Below are positions 37,518 to 48,036 of a stretch of 64,000 nt of DNA, in pieces (positions within the stretch are counted from its first letter, which is position 1; each line of letters starts with the position of its first letter). The DNA lies in the NCBI RefSeq assembly GCF_007992495.1, contig NZ_BKAJ01000074.1, positions 1-64,000 of the forward strand, in the 5' to 3' direction. A program made the translations under genes and the position numbers. The stretch comes from Reyranella soli. GTDB taxonomy: Bacteria; Pseudomonadota; Alphaproteobacteria; Reyranellales; Reyranellaceae. The notes beneath the pieces are model-generated. The model had not been told where the DNA came from. It was given only the letters and a program-made list of their open reading frames with translations, and did no database searches.

Positions 37518-38201
37518 TTAGAGAGACGCCGCTGCCTTTGCGATGAACTCCGCCACCACATCCGGCTGGGAAAGCATCGGCACATGCGAGCTTTCCAGTA
37601 CGAGAGTCTTGGCACCCATTCGATTCGCAGAATCGCGCTCGACATCGGGAGGAATGGTCTCGTCTTGCGCTGCGACGATGTACCAGTTTGGTCTGGTGCG
37701 CCATGCTGCCTCGGTGATCTTGTCACCGAAGCACTTCACTGCCAGCGGGCCCTGGGTCGCATACACGATATCGGCCTCGTCCGACGGGATGTCCTGCACG
37801 AAGTGCTTGCGAACCCCCTCGCGGGTCAGGGCGACATAGCCCTCGCCATACGGCTTGATTTCGGCCGCGCCCGGCGCGGGCGTATAATCCTTCCACCAAT
37901 CAGCGAACGACTGGCCGCTATCCGGTGCGCCAGCCGCGACATAGACAAGACCCTTCACCTGGGGATGGTTGCCGGCTTCCGTAATGACGGCGCCACCCCA
38001 GGAGTGACCGACCAGGAGAACCGGGCCTTCCTGCATCCCAATGACTCGGTGAGCAGCTGTAACATCGTCCGCCAACGAGCTGAGAGGATTCTGGACCGCG
38101 ACTGCCTTCAGCCCGCGCTTCATGAGCGATGGAATGACCTTTGCCCAGCAAGAACCGTCGGCAAAAGCGCCATGCACAAGAACGATGGTATTGATTGCCA
38201 T
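37518..38201 (-). CDS. Alpha/beta hydrolase
   Basis: The 227 residues begin with the family strand and oxyanion region IVLVHGAFADGSCW. The nucleophile elbow is GHSWGG (Ser67), followed by a late Asp in QDETIPP and His in SSHVPML. It resembles the small EstC/salicylate-ester or hydroxynitrile-lyase-like hydrolases; the substrate is unknown. ATG 38201 is chosen by the conserved N-terminus. Copy B of the duplicated element lies 113 bases upstream, between it and the divergent SDR gene. Confidence 0.9.
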   Translation of the reverse strand: MAINTIVLVHGAFADGSCWAKVIPSLMKRGLKAVAVQNPLSSLADDVTAAHRVIGMQEGPVLLVGHSWGGAVITEAGNHPQVKGLVYVAAGAPDSGQSFADWWKDYTPAPGAAEIKPYGEGYVALTREGVRKHFVQDIPSDEADIVYATQGPLAVKCFGDKITEAAWRTRPNWYIVAAQDETIPPDVERDSANRMGAKTLVLESSHVPMLSQPDVVAEFIAKAAASL

Positions 38202-38313
38202 GATGCAGTCTCTTCCTGTTGCCAGGACGAAACTTGCCGGAGAACCCACAGGTTTGCAGGTTAATTGAGGTAAATTCTGTCGCGGGCCTGACGCTGGTAA
38301 CCGCCGTGCGTGG

Positions 38314-38419
38314 GGGCGTGCGTTCGTTGGACGACCTAATAGATCTAAACATTGCATTCGAAAAAAACGTGAAGCGACGCGGCGTAGACCAATCGTCGCC
38401 GCGATGAGCATGTGTACAT
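38314..38419. repeat. Duplicated upstream element, copy B
   Basis: This is the second copy of the element described at 37300-37405. TAGATCTA is at 38340-38347 and TTCGAA at 38357-38362. It lies between the divergent alpha/beta hydrolase (start 38201) and SDR-like (start 38457) genes and could serve both. The two conserved palindromes are candidate operator sites. Confidence 0.75.
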
Positions 38420-38456
38420 TGCCTGTAGCAATGACTCTCTCATCGGAGCACAGAAC

Positions 38457-39200
38457 ATGGACGTTGCACTCATCGTCGGCGGCGGCCCCGGCATCAGTTC
38501 GAGTTGCGCGAGGTTATTCGCGAAGGAAGGCATGCGTGTCGCCGTCGCCGCCCGGACTCCGGACAAGCCGGTCCTGCAGGCCCTGGAGAAGGAGCATGGG
38601 GTGCGTCGGTACGCCTGCGATGCGAGCGATCCTGTTGCCGTCGAGCGCCTGTTCCGGGACGTCGTGCGAGACCTCGGAACCCCGACGCTCGTGGTTCACA
38701 ACATCGACGGGCGAGTCCCCGGCATCTTTGGCAAGACCATCGTCGAGGCCGAGCCGGCCATGGCGTTCGACACATTGCGGAACTCGGCGCACAGCGCGTT
38801 CCTGGTGGGCCAGCAGGCGGCCCGGCTCATGCGCGCGAACGAGCCCAGCTCCAACGGCGCCAAGGGAACGATCATCTTCACGAACGCAAGTGCCGCGCTC
38901 AAAGGCTTCCCGTCGAGCGGCGCCTTCGCCATGGCTTGCCATGCCAAGGCCGGGCTCGCTGAGAGCATGGCGCGGGAGCTGATGCCGCAGGGCATCCACG
39001 TCGCCAACGTGCCGATCGACGCCGCCATCGGCTGGACGCAGGAAGACGGCAGTCGGGCGCACCGTCGGGCGGGAACGACCGTCGACGACAACATGGCCGA
39101 CCCCGACCACATTGCGGAGACCTATCTGCAGCTCCATCGCCAGCATCGGTCGACCTGGGCGTTCGAGGTCGTGTTGCGGCCGTGGGTCGAGAGGTGGTGA
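38457..39200 (+). CDS. SDR-family protein lacking the catalytic Tyr
   Basis: This 247-residue Rossmann protein has an N-terminal nucleotide motif GGGPGIS at 8-14 and the expected HNIDG after strand four. Ser145 lies in the catalytic region and Lys164 is at the YxxxK lysine, but the Tyr position is Ala160 (AMACHAK). It may therefore be a non-oxidoreductase or use other chemistry. It is divergent from the alpha/beta hydrolase gene across duplicated element B. ATG 38457 is chosen because the Rossmann strand begins immediately. Confidence 0.85.
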   Translation: MDVALIVGGGPGISSSCARLFAKEGMRVAVAARTPDKPVLQALEKEHGVRRYACDASDPVAVERLFRDVVRDLGTPTLVVHNIDGRVPGIFGKTIVEAEPAMAFDTLRNSAHSAFLVGQQAARLMRANEPSSNGAKGTIIFTNASAALKGFPSSGAFAMACHAKAGLAESMARELMPQGIHVANVPIDAAIGWTQEDGSRAHRRAGTTVDDNMADPDHIAETYLQLHRQHRSTWAFEVVLRPWVERW

Positions 39201-39240
39201 TGGCCGAATTGACCGCGGCAAACGCACGGTCCGGGCGTCG

Positions 39241-40224
39241 TCAAGGCACCAGGACGGCGGCTCCCTGGAAACGACCCGCGCGCAGGTCGGACAATGCCTG
39301 GTTGGCGGCGGCAAGCGGATAGACCTTGGTCGTCGTGATCACACCCGCTGCGGGCGCCACGGACAGGAACTCGACGGCGTCCTGTCTTGTCAGGTTGGCG
39401 ACCGAGAGCACCTGCCGTTCCTCCCATAGCAGCCGATAAGGAAAGGCTGGGATGTCGCTCATGTGGATGCCGCCGCAAACCACGCGGCCGCCCTTGCGCA
39501 CCGCCCGGAGCGCCGCCGGCACCAAGGCGCCAACAGGCGCAAACAGGATCGCCGCGTCCAGGAACTCCGGCGGTGGGTCGGACGACGAACCGGCCCATCT
39601 GGCGCCGAGCGACAAGGCATGCGCCTGCGCGGCTGCGTCGCCCGGCCGGGTGAAGGCATAGACGTCTCGGCCCTGCCACCGGCAGACCTGCGTGATGATA
39701 TGGGCGGCGGCGCCGAACCCGTAGAGACCGATGCGGCGCCCGTCGCCCGCCAGCTTGAGCGACCGCCATCCGATCAGTCCCGCACAGAGGAGTGGCGCCG
39801 CCGCGATCGGATCGTGGAATCCATCCAAAGCGAAGGCATAGGCCGCGTCAGCCACCGCGTGGGTGGCGAATCCGCCGTCGCGGCTGTGTCCAGTGAAGAC
39901 CGGACGATCGCAGAGATTCTCGCGATGCGTCGAACAGTAGGGACAGGCGCCGCAGGTATGGCCGAGCCATGGCACGCCCACGCGTTGCCCAAGGCGATGC
40001 GACGTGACGCCGGGACCCAACGCCTCGACGATGCCCACGATCTCGTGCCCTGGCACGACCGGCAGCCGAATGTCGGGCAATTCACCGTCGACGATGTGCA
40101 GGTCGGTGCGACAAACGCCGCACGCCTCGACGCGCAGGCAGATTTCACCGGCGGCCGGTCTGGGATCTGGCCGCTTCTCGAGGACAAGTGGACCGCCGCG
40201 GGCCGCCAGAACCATCGCCTGCAC
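39241..40224 (-). CDS. Zinc-dependent alcohol dehydrogenase (AdhA/AdhP-like)
   Basis: About 327 residues of the MDR family are present. Catalytic zinc ligands lie in CGVCRTDLH and PGHEIVG. The structural zinc Cys tetrad is CGACPYC...ENLC, and the nucleotide motif is YGFGAAAH, with Ala in place of the third Gly. It oxidises or reduces simple alcohols and aldehydes with NAD(P). The start is GTG 40224 with AGGAGG nine bases upstream; ATG 40215 is in frame. It follows hsp20 on the same strand (84-base gap) and may be read from the Hsp20 promoter. Confidence 0.9.
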   Translation of the reverse strand: MQAMVLAARGGPLVLEKRPDPRPAAGEICLRVEACGVCRTDLHIVDGELPDIRLPVVPGHEIVGIVEALGPGVTSHRLGQRVGVPWLGHTCGACPYCSTHRENLCDRPVFTGHSRDGGFATHAVADAAYAFALDGFHDPIAAAPLLCAGLIGWRSLKLAGDGRRIGLYGFGAAAHIITQVCRWQGRDVYAFTRPGDAAAQAHALSLGARWAGSSSDPPPEFLDAAILFAPVGALVPAALRAVRKGGRVVCGGIHMSDIPAFPYRLLWEERQVLSVANLTRQDAVEFLSVAPAAGVITTTKVYPLAAANQALSDLRAGRFQGAAVLVP

Positions 40225-40308
40225 GGGCTTGGCCCTCCTTCCGATGCAGTGGACTACCGTTGCCGGCACGGGCGCAACAGCGCGGCCGTGCCGGCGACGG
40301 AGCATTCT

Positions 40309-40785
40309 TCAGGCCGGCTTGATGTCGACCTGCTTGACCTCGGCCCGCGGAGCTGCGGCCTTCGCGATCTGCAGTGCCAGCACGCCCTTTGCGAACGTCG
40401 CCGTGATGCCGTTGTGATCGGCGTCGGCCGGCAGGGTGAAGGCACGCGTGAAGCTGCCGTAGCTGCGCTCCGAATAGTGCGTCTTGTCGTCGGCCCGTTC
40501 GATCTTCTTTTCGCCCGAGATCGTGAGGACGTCGTCTTCCACCTGGACCTTCACGTCCTTCTCATCCAGGCCAGGCAGCTCGACGGAGACGGTGTAGGAT
40601 TTCCCATTCTCCTTCACCTCGACCTTGGGCATGTGCTCGAAAACGCGCAGTGCACGAGGCTCGCTGCTGGGCATGAGATCGGGCCAGTTGAATGGCCAGC
40701 CCCTCATCATTCGATTGACGACCTGGTCGAAGTCGCCAAAGGAAGCAGGAGTCCGCGGGTTGGTCAGAGACTTTGCGTCGGTCAT
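40309..40785 (-). CDS. Small heat-shock protein Hsp20 (alpha-crystallin family)
   Basis: The 158 residues have a hydrophobic N-terminal arm (FDQVVNRMMRGWPFNWP). The alpha-crystallin domain starts at PKVEVKENGKSYTVSVELPG and ends in AKGVLALQIAKA, followed by a short tail. It is an ATP-independent holdase. GGAGG five bases before ATG 40785 fixes the start. An FNR/FixK-type box is centred about 71 bases upstream, which places it in the putative low-oxygen regulon. Confidence 0.93.
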   Translation of the reverse strand: MTDAKSLTNPRTPASFGDFDQVVNRMMRGWPFNWPDLMPSSEPRALRVFEHMPKVEVKENGKSYTVSVELPGLDEKDVKVQVEDDVLTISGEKKIERADDKTHYSERSYGSFTRAFTLPADADHNGITATFAKGVLALQIAKAAAPRAEVKQVDIKPA

Positions 40786-40849
40786 CGCATCCTCCATCAT
40801 GAAACAACGTGATCCATCAGTTTCCTACGGCATTTCGTCGATCTCGCGT

Positions 40850-40859
40850 TTGACGGAGA

Positions 40860-40863
<4 letters not shown>
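40850..40863. promoter_or_regulatory. FNR/FixK-type box upstream of hsp20
   Basis: TTGACGGAGATCAA matches TTGA-N6-TCAA. It overlaps the ppsA stop codon and is centred 71.5 bases before the Hsp20 start. Confidence 0.7.
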
Positions 40864-43286
<2,423 letters not shown>

Positions 43287-43291
43287 GGTGG

Positions 43292-43987
43292 TCACACGCC
43301 CATACCGACCGAAGCCGGGATCGTGCGCAGGTGGTTCTTGACCCGCCTGACGCCGGGGACGCTCTCGGCGGCCACCCGATAGGCGTCGCGTACGTCCTTG
43401 CCTTCGACGAAGCCCCACAGATGGACGACACCGTCGTTGGCATAGACGTTGATCGGCCACCTCGATGTCCAGGGCCGATTCTCCAAGGCATCGACGACGT
43501 TCCCGCGCAGCGCCCTGTCGGTCGGCTGCAATACCGGACGGTCGGGCTCACGCGACAGCAGCGCACGCAGCAGATCGGCGCGGCTCACGACTCCGACGAC
43601 AACGGTGCCGCGAACGATCGGAATGCGCTTGATGTCGTGCCTTTCCATCAGATCGACCAGTTCGCTGAGCGTGGTGTCTTCGTCGGCGGTCACCACGTCC
43701 CTGGTCATGACATCGGCGACGCGTCGCGCTTGCGTCGCAACGAAGGCTCTGGCCGCTGACGCTTCGCTGTCCAGCAGGTGCCCGAGCCAGGTCTTCCTGG
43801 CTGCGGTGCCGATCTCGGCGCGACGAATGAGATCCGCCTCGCTGATGATGCCGACGATCGCGCCTTTGTCGTTTGTAACCGGCGCCGCGCTGACGCGTGC
43901 GCTCAGCAGGAGTTCCGCCGCATCGAACACAGTTTCCTCGACGCCGACGCAGACGATTTCACGACTCATTATGTCTCTTGCCAACAT
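43292..43987 (-). CDS. CBS-pair plus BON domain protein (copy 1)
   Basis: This 231-residue protein has two CBS motifs (ADIM-like DIMSREIVCV at the start and VADVMTRDVVTADED from about residue 90). A C-terminal BON domain (VYANDGVVHLWGFVEG...VPGVRRVKNHL) follows. CBS pairs bind adenine nucleotides and report energy state; BON domains contact membranes or lipids. It is a close paralogue of 52453-53145. GAGGGAG precedes ATG 43987. It lies just after the Crp/Fnr gene and before ppsA on the same strand. Confidence 0.93.
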   Translation of the reverse strand: MLARDIMSREIVCVGVEETVFDAAELLLSARVSAAPVTNDKGAIVGIISEADLIRRAEIGTAARKTWLGHLLDSEASAARAFVATQARRVADVMTRDVVTADEDTTLSELVDLMERHDIKRIPIVRGTVVVGVVSRADLLRALLSREPDRPVLQPTDRALRGNVVDALENRPWTSRWPINVYANDGVVHLWGFVEGKDVRDAYRVAAESVPGVRRVKNHLRTIPASVGMGV

Positions 43988-44018
43988 CTTGCGCTCCCTC
44001 GTTCGTCAGACTCCGTCA

Positions 44019-44657
44019 CTATGCGTTGAGACCCTGCAACGCCATCCTGTTGCAGAGACCGATCGACCGGCTGGCCGGCAGCAACCTGATCAGCCCGCTG
44101 CGGGCGAATCGGCTCAGGATGCGGGACACCGTCTCGATGGTCAGGCCGAGATGGTCCGCGATGTCGCAACGCTGCATCGGCAGATCGAAATGCTCGTCGT
44201 CCTTTGAGATGCGTTCGGCCATGTCGAGCAGAAAGGTCGCTATCTTCTCTTCTGCCGTCTTGCGGCCGAGCAACAGCATGTGGGCTTGGGCCCGCGCGAG
44301 GTTTCGGAGCGTGGCGGTCATGACCTTGTCGCGGAACGCCGGATCGTCCTGGATGAGGGCCTCCAGACGGCTGCGGCGGTAGGCCACGACCGAGACGTCA
44401 CCGACAGCTTCGGCCGAGAAGCGGTGCTCGCCCCCGGCTTCAAGCCCGAAAATGTCACCGCGCAGATGGAAGGCGTCGATCTGGCGGCGCCCGTCGCTCA
44501 TCAGCTTGTAGGAGCGGATGGCGCCCGATACGACTTGGTAGAAAAACTCTGCCTCGTCGCCCTCGTCGAACAGTTGCTCGCCCTTACGCAGAACAATCTG
44601 GGCACCCGCCGCCATGGCGGGCGCTCTGTTGAGGTGGATGGCGGTACGGACCTGCAT
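44019..44657 (-). CDS. Crp/Fnr-family regulator, FixK-like
   Basis: The 212 residues have an N-terminal cNMP-binding-fold domain (IVLRKGEQLFDEGDEAEFFY). A long dimer helix and a C-terminal winged HTH follow (CDIADHLGLTIETVSRILSRF). The recognition residues Glu175, Ser178 and Arg179 (ExxSR) match FNR and FixK, which read TTGAT half-sites. The N-terminal Cys cluster that holds the FNR 4Fe-4S centre is absent, so oxygen input must come through another protein. Cys164 lies at the HTH entrance, near the place where some FixK proteins have a redox-sensitive Cys. GAGGGAGAG precedes ATG 44657. I infer that it drives the surrounding boxes. Confidence 0.92.
   Translation of the reverse strand: MQVRTAIHLNRAPAMAAGAQIVLRKGEQLFDEGDEAEFFYQVVSGAIRSYKLMSDGRRQIDAFHLRGDIFGLEAGGEHRFSAEAVGDVSVVAYRRSRLEALIQDDPAFRDKVMTATLRNLARAQAHMLLLGRKTAEEKIATFLLDMAERISKDDEHFDLPMQRCDIADHLGLTIETVSRILSRFARSGLIRLLPASRSIGLCNRMALQGLNA
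44026..44039. promoter_or_regulatory. Weak FNR/FixK-like box upstream of the CBS-BON/ppsA genes
   Basis: TTGAGACCCTGCAA has one mismatch to TTGA-N6-TCAA. It lies within the 3' end of the regulator gene, 39-52 bases before the CBS-BON start. Support is much weaker than for the other boxes. Confidence 0.3.
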
Positions 44658-44750
44658 GGCTCTCTCCCTCTTGGGTCTCGATGATCGGTGAGTAGCTCTT
44701 GCTCCGATGGTCAACCATTCAGGTCTTGCACTAAGGGACTCTACGTAGGC

Positions 44751-45041
44751 TCAGCGCCTCTGCGCCTGCAGGACGAGTGCGGCAACCAGGCCCAGGAACA
44801 GATAGATGCAACCCACGATCAGCGATGCCTGGATGCTTCCCATTGCCAGCGACATCGCCCGGTAGCCGGCGAAGGTGAGGAAGCACAGGCTGACGGCAAA
44901 CAGCATCGCGACCGCGAGATAGCCGCCAGCCATCGAGGCCGCGCGCTGGGCGGCCGTGCCGACGGAAAGAGCGCCGACTGCGGCCACCGACCGCGCGAGG
45001 ATCGTCAGCAGCGACGGGCCATCCGACGCTGGCGCGCTCAT
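44751..45041 (-). CDS. Small two-helix membrane protein
   Basis: This 96-residue protein has two transmembrane segments (YLAVAMLFAVSLCFLTFAGY and ASLIVGCIYLFLGLVAALVL) and short polar ends. It starts within the end of the DUF883 gene (4-base overlap). The gene order DUF883 then small membrane protein recalls the yqjD-yqjE pair of enterobacteria, so a YqjE/holin-like label is plausible. Confidence 0.72.
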   Translation of the reverse strand: MSAPASDGPSLLTILARSVAAVGALSVGTAAQRAASMAGGYLAVAMLFAVSLCFLTFAGYRAMSLAMGSIQASLIVGCIYLFLGLVAALVLQAQRR

Positions 45042-45367
45042 CGCCGCACCAGCATGGCCAGAAGGAAGCCTGCCGCCGCTGCCAGCGAAACAGCCGCCAG
45101 CGGCTGCTTACGGATGGCCTCCTCGGCCTGGCTGCGCCCCTTGGCGGCGACGGCACCCACGGCGTCGGCCTTGTCGCCTAACTCTTTGACGATCGCATTC
45201 GCCTGTTCGGCGATGCGCCGGGCCGCTTCGTTCGCAGCCTTGATCGCCTCCGCTCCTTCCGCTTTCGCCAGGTCCTGCAACGCAGCGGCCAGCTGGTCGA
45301 GCTGTTCCCTCAGCGCCGTCGGCTCGGTCCCCAGGTAGCCGAATCTGTCCTTGGTGCGTATGTCCAT
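45038..45367 (-). CDS. DUF883 (YqjD/ElaB-like) membrane-anchored protein
   Basis: The 109 residues form a long amphipathic helix rich in Ala, Glu and Lys. A C-terminal transmembrane anchor (LAAVSLAAAAGFLLAMLVRR) ends in RR, as in YqjD and ElaB, which tether ribosomes to the membrane in stationary phase. AGGAGG precedes ATG 45367. A perfect TTGAC-N4-GTCAA box is centred 62 bases upstream. Confidence 0.85.
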   Translation of the reverse strand: MDIRTKDRFGYLGTEPTALREQLDQLAAALQDLAKAEGAEAIKAANEAARRIAEQANAIVKELGDKADAVGAVAAKGRSQAEEAIRKQPLAAVSLAAAAGFLLAMLVRR

Positions 45368-45422
45368 GATTGCCTCCTTGGCAATGGCCGGCGCATGGTG
45401 ACAGGCCGGGGCCACCGCCGGA

Positions 45423-45436
45423 TTGACCTGGGTCAA
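45423..45436. promoter_or_regulatory. FNR/FixK-type box upstream of the DUF883 gene
   Basis: TTGACCTGGGTCAA is a perfect inverted repeat in the intergenic gap, centred 62 bases before the DUF883 start codon. Confidence 0.75.
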
Positions 45437-45471
45437 TCGCGGCTCCGTTCACGTATCGGCGAAACCGTCGC

Positions 45472-48036
45472 CTACGAGCGAAAGCTGACCCGCCACAGCG
45501 GCTTGATCGCTTCCGCAATCAACAGCACGCCGAGCGCCGCCGCGATCGCAACGGCGAGATCGTGGGCATGGAAGGGGCCAAAGCGGAAAAGCGCCATCGC
45601 CGGCGGCCACATCAACGCGACTGCCAGCAGCACGGCGACAGGCGTCAGCAGGAGCCACAGGAAAAGGTTGGGACGCCGTATGGCGCCGACCAGCGAGGAC
45701 GAAAAGGAGCGATTGACCAGGATGAGGCTGGCGTTGATCAGCACGAGGGAGGTGAACAGCAACGCGCGGAGCTCGTCCTCCGGCAGGTCGCGGCCGACGG
45801 CCAGGAATACGAAGACCAGGGCGATCAGCGCCAGCATGCCCTGCAGCAGGCTCCAACCGCCCATCGCCGACGAGAGCAGCCGGCTCGAAGCATGTCGCGG
45901 CGGCCGGCGCATCAGGTCGCGTTCGTCGCGTTCGGCCTCGAAGACGATGGAGCAGGCGGGATCGATCACCATCTCGAGAAAGGCGATGTGCACGGGCGTC
46001 AGCATGAACGGCAAGCCGAAGAACAGGGGCAGCAGCGCCAGGCCGGCAATCGGCACGTGCACCGCCACGATGTAGCTGCTCGCCTTGCGAAGGTTGTCGT
46101 AGATGCGCCGGCCGAGCCGGATGGTGCGGACGATGGAACCGAAATCGTCGTCCAGCAGGACGAGGGACGATGCCTCGCGTGCGACGTCGGTGCCGCGGCC
46201 GCCCATGGCGATGCCGATATGCGCCGCCTTCAGCGCCGGCGCATCGTTCACGCCGTCGCCCGTCATGGCGACGATCTCACCGTTGGCCTTCAACGCCTCG
46301 ACGATGCGGAGCTTCTGCTCGGGCATGATGCGCGCGAAGATCGTCGTCGATTGCAGCCGGTCCTTGAGCGTGGGCTGCTCGAGCTTCGCCAGTTCGGCGC
46401 CGTCGATCACCGCATCGCCGTCGAGCCCGGCCTGCCGGGCGATGGCGCGCGCCGTCGCCGGATAGTCGCCCGTGATCATGATCACGCGCACGCCAGCCGA
46501 ACGGCACTCGGCGACGGCATCGGGGACGTTGGCGCGCAACGGGTCGGCGAAGCCGACGAGGCCCACGAACTCGAAGGTGAACCCCGCCTGGGACTCGGGA
46601 AGGTCGCCGATCGCACTGTGCGCCCGGGCCACGCCGAGGACGCGCTCCCCGCGGCCTGCCATGTCGTCGACCGTCTGGCGAAGCCAGGTCATGTCGCTGT
46701 CGCCGAGACGGCACAGTGACGCGACGGCTTCGGGAGCGCCCTTTGCCAGGACGCTGCAGCTCTCTGTTGCGTCCACCTCCCAGACATTGCTCATCGCGAG
46801 CAGCTTCGAGCCGAGGCCGTAGTGGCGAACGAGTTTCCGCCCTGTGGCGCCGGCGTCCCTGCCGGCGAGCTCGACGATCGCCTTCTCCATCGGGTCGGAT
46901 GGATGAGGCGCGCTCGCCAGCATGGCCGCCTCGATGACGTCGCCTAGCGCCTCGGGCAACGGCAGCCCGGCGTCGCGACGCCATTGCAGGTCCGGCGTCC
47001 GCAGCTCGGCCACGGTCATCCGGTTCTCCGTCAGGGTGCCGGTCTTGTCCGTGCAGAGGACGGTGGCCGCGCCAAGCATTTCGATGGCTGCCGCCCGCCG
47101 CGTCAGGACACGGGCCCGGGACAGTCGCCAGGCGCCCATGATCATGAACGCCGTCAGCACCAGCGGGAATTCCTCGGGCAGCATCGACATGCCGAGCGCG
47201 ATGCCACCCAGCACGGCCTGCAGCCAGTCGCCATGCATCAGGCCATGCACGACAATGACCAGAAGGCTTGCCGCGATCCCGAATGCGGCAAAGACACCGA
47301 CGAGATGGCGGGTTTCGACCTGCAGCCGCGGCGGTTCACTGGCAATCTGGCGCAACGACTGCCCGATCTGTCCGAGCTCGGATCGCGGCCCGGTCGCCTG
47401 GATGACGGCCATGCCTTCGCCGTGCACGATCAGCGTTCCCGAATAGACGAACGGCGTGTTCTCGCCGCCCGGCCGGGCCATCGCGATGTCATGCGTCGAG
47501 TGGATCTTGCGGACGGCGATCGATTCTCCGGTCAGCAAGGATTCATCGACCTGGAGGTCGGTCACCGCCATGAGCACGCCGTCGGCCGGCACGCGATCGC
47601 CTTCGAGGAGGACGATCGTGTCGCCGCGTGCTACTTCCCGGCCGGGGATGCGTCGGCGCTGGCCGTCGCGGATGACCAGGGCGCGGGGGCTGGCAATGTC
47701 GCGCAGGGCATCGAGCACCCTTTCGCTGCGGGTCTGCTGAACGACCGCGATCAGCACCGAGAAGGTGGCAAAGGCCAGCAGCATGGACGCTTCGCCGAGA
47801 TCGCCCAGCACCAGGTAGACGGCGCCGGCGCCCAGCAGCAGAGCGAACATCGGTTCGCGCAAGACGTCGCCCACGATGTGCAGCAGCGTCCGGCGTTCCG
47901 CCGAGGGCAGGTCGTTGAAGCCCTCCGCCTGAAGGCGTGCCCTGGCTTCGCCGTCGGTGAGGCCCGATCGGTACATGGTCTGATCAGGCCATTGGCCGGC
48001 GAACATTGGAAGGCGGTCGAGCCTGCTCCACGACAT
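45472..48036 (-). CDS. P-type cation-transporting ATPase (P2-like)
   Basis: About 854 residues include the actuator motif LLTGES, phosphorylation motif CTDKTGTLTENRMTV and hinge MTGDGVNDAPAL. Six or more C-terminal helices contain the PEEFPLVLTAF motif of P2 pumps and FLEMVIDPACSIVFEAE. Calcium or another divalent/monovalent cation is possible. No heavy-metal domain is present. The start is uncertain: ATG 48036 overlaps the upstream gene by 53 bases, and ATG 48006 or 47976 are alternatives. It is the last gene of the ADH-glk-ABC operon. Confidence 0.92.
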   Translation of the reverse strand: MSWSRLDRLPMFAGQWPDQTMYRSGLTDGEARARLQAEGFNDLPSAERRTLLHIVGDVLREPMFALLLGAGAVYLVLGDLGEASMLLAFATFSVLIAVVQQTRSERVLDALRDIASPRALVIRDGQRRRIPGREVARGDTIVLLEGDRVPADGVLMAVTDLQVDESLLTGESIAVRKIHSTHDIAMARPGGENTPFVYSGTLIVHGEGMAVIQATGPRSELGQIGQSLRQIASEPPRLQVETRHLVGVFAAFGIAASLLVIVVHGLMHGDWLQAVLGGIALGMSMLPEEFPLVLTAFMIMGAWRLSRARVLTRRAAAIEMLGAATVLCTDKTGTLTENRMTVAELRTPDLQWRRDAGLPLPEALGDVIEAAMLASAPHPSDPMEKAIVELAGRDAGATGRKLVRHYGLGSKLLAMSNVWEVDATESCSVLAKGAPEAVASLCRLGDSDMTWLRQTVDDMAGRGERVLGVARAHSAIGDLPESQAGFTFEFVGLVGFADPLRANVPDAVAECRSAGVRVIMITGDYPATARAIARQAGLDGDAVIDGAELAKLEQPTLKDRLQSTTIFARIMPEQKLRIVEALKANGEIVAMTGDGVNDAPALKAAHIGIAMGGRGTDVAREASSLVLLDDDFGSIVRTIRLGRRIYDNLRKASSYIVAVHVPIAGLALLPLFFGLPFMLTPVHIAFLEMVIDPACSIVFEAERDERDLMRRPPRHASSRLLSSAMGGWSLLQGMLALIALVFVFLAVGRDLPEDELRALLFTSLVLINASLILVNRSFSSSLVGAIRRPNLFLWLLLTPVAVLLAVALMWPPAMALFRFGPFHAHDLAVAIAAALGVLLIAEAIKPLWRVSFRS

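Noticed and set aside
37300..38419. Possible coding remnant within the duplicated element (both copies translate to a similar C-terminal peptide ending DQSSPR)
   Set aside because: Differences between copies fall mainly at first and second codon positions, so protein-level selection is not supported; better read as regulatory DNA.
44657..44750. Search for an autoregulatory FNR/FixK box before the regulator gene
   Set aside because: Only one TTGAC half-site was seen, with no partner at the right distance.
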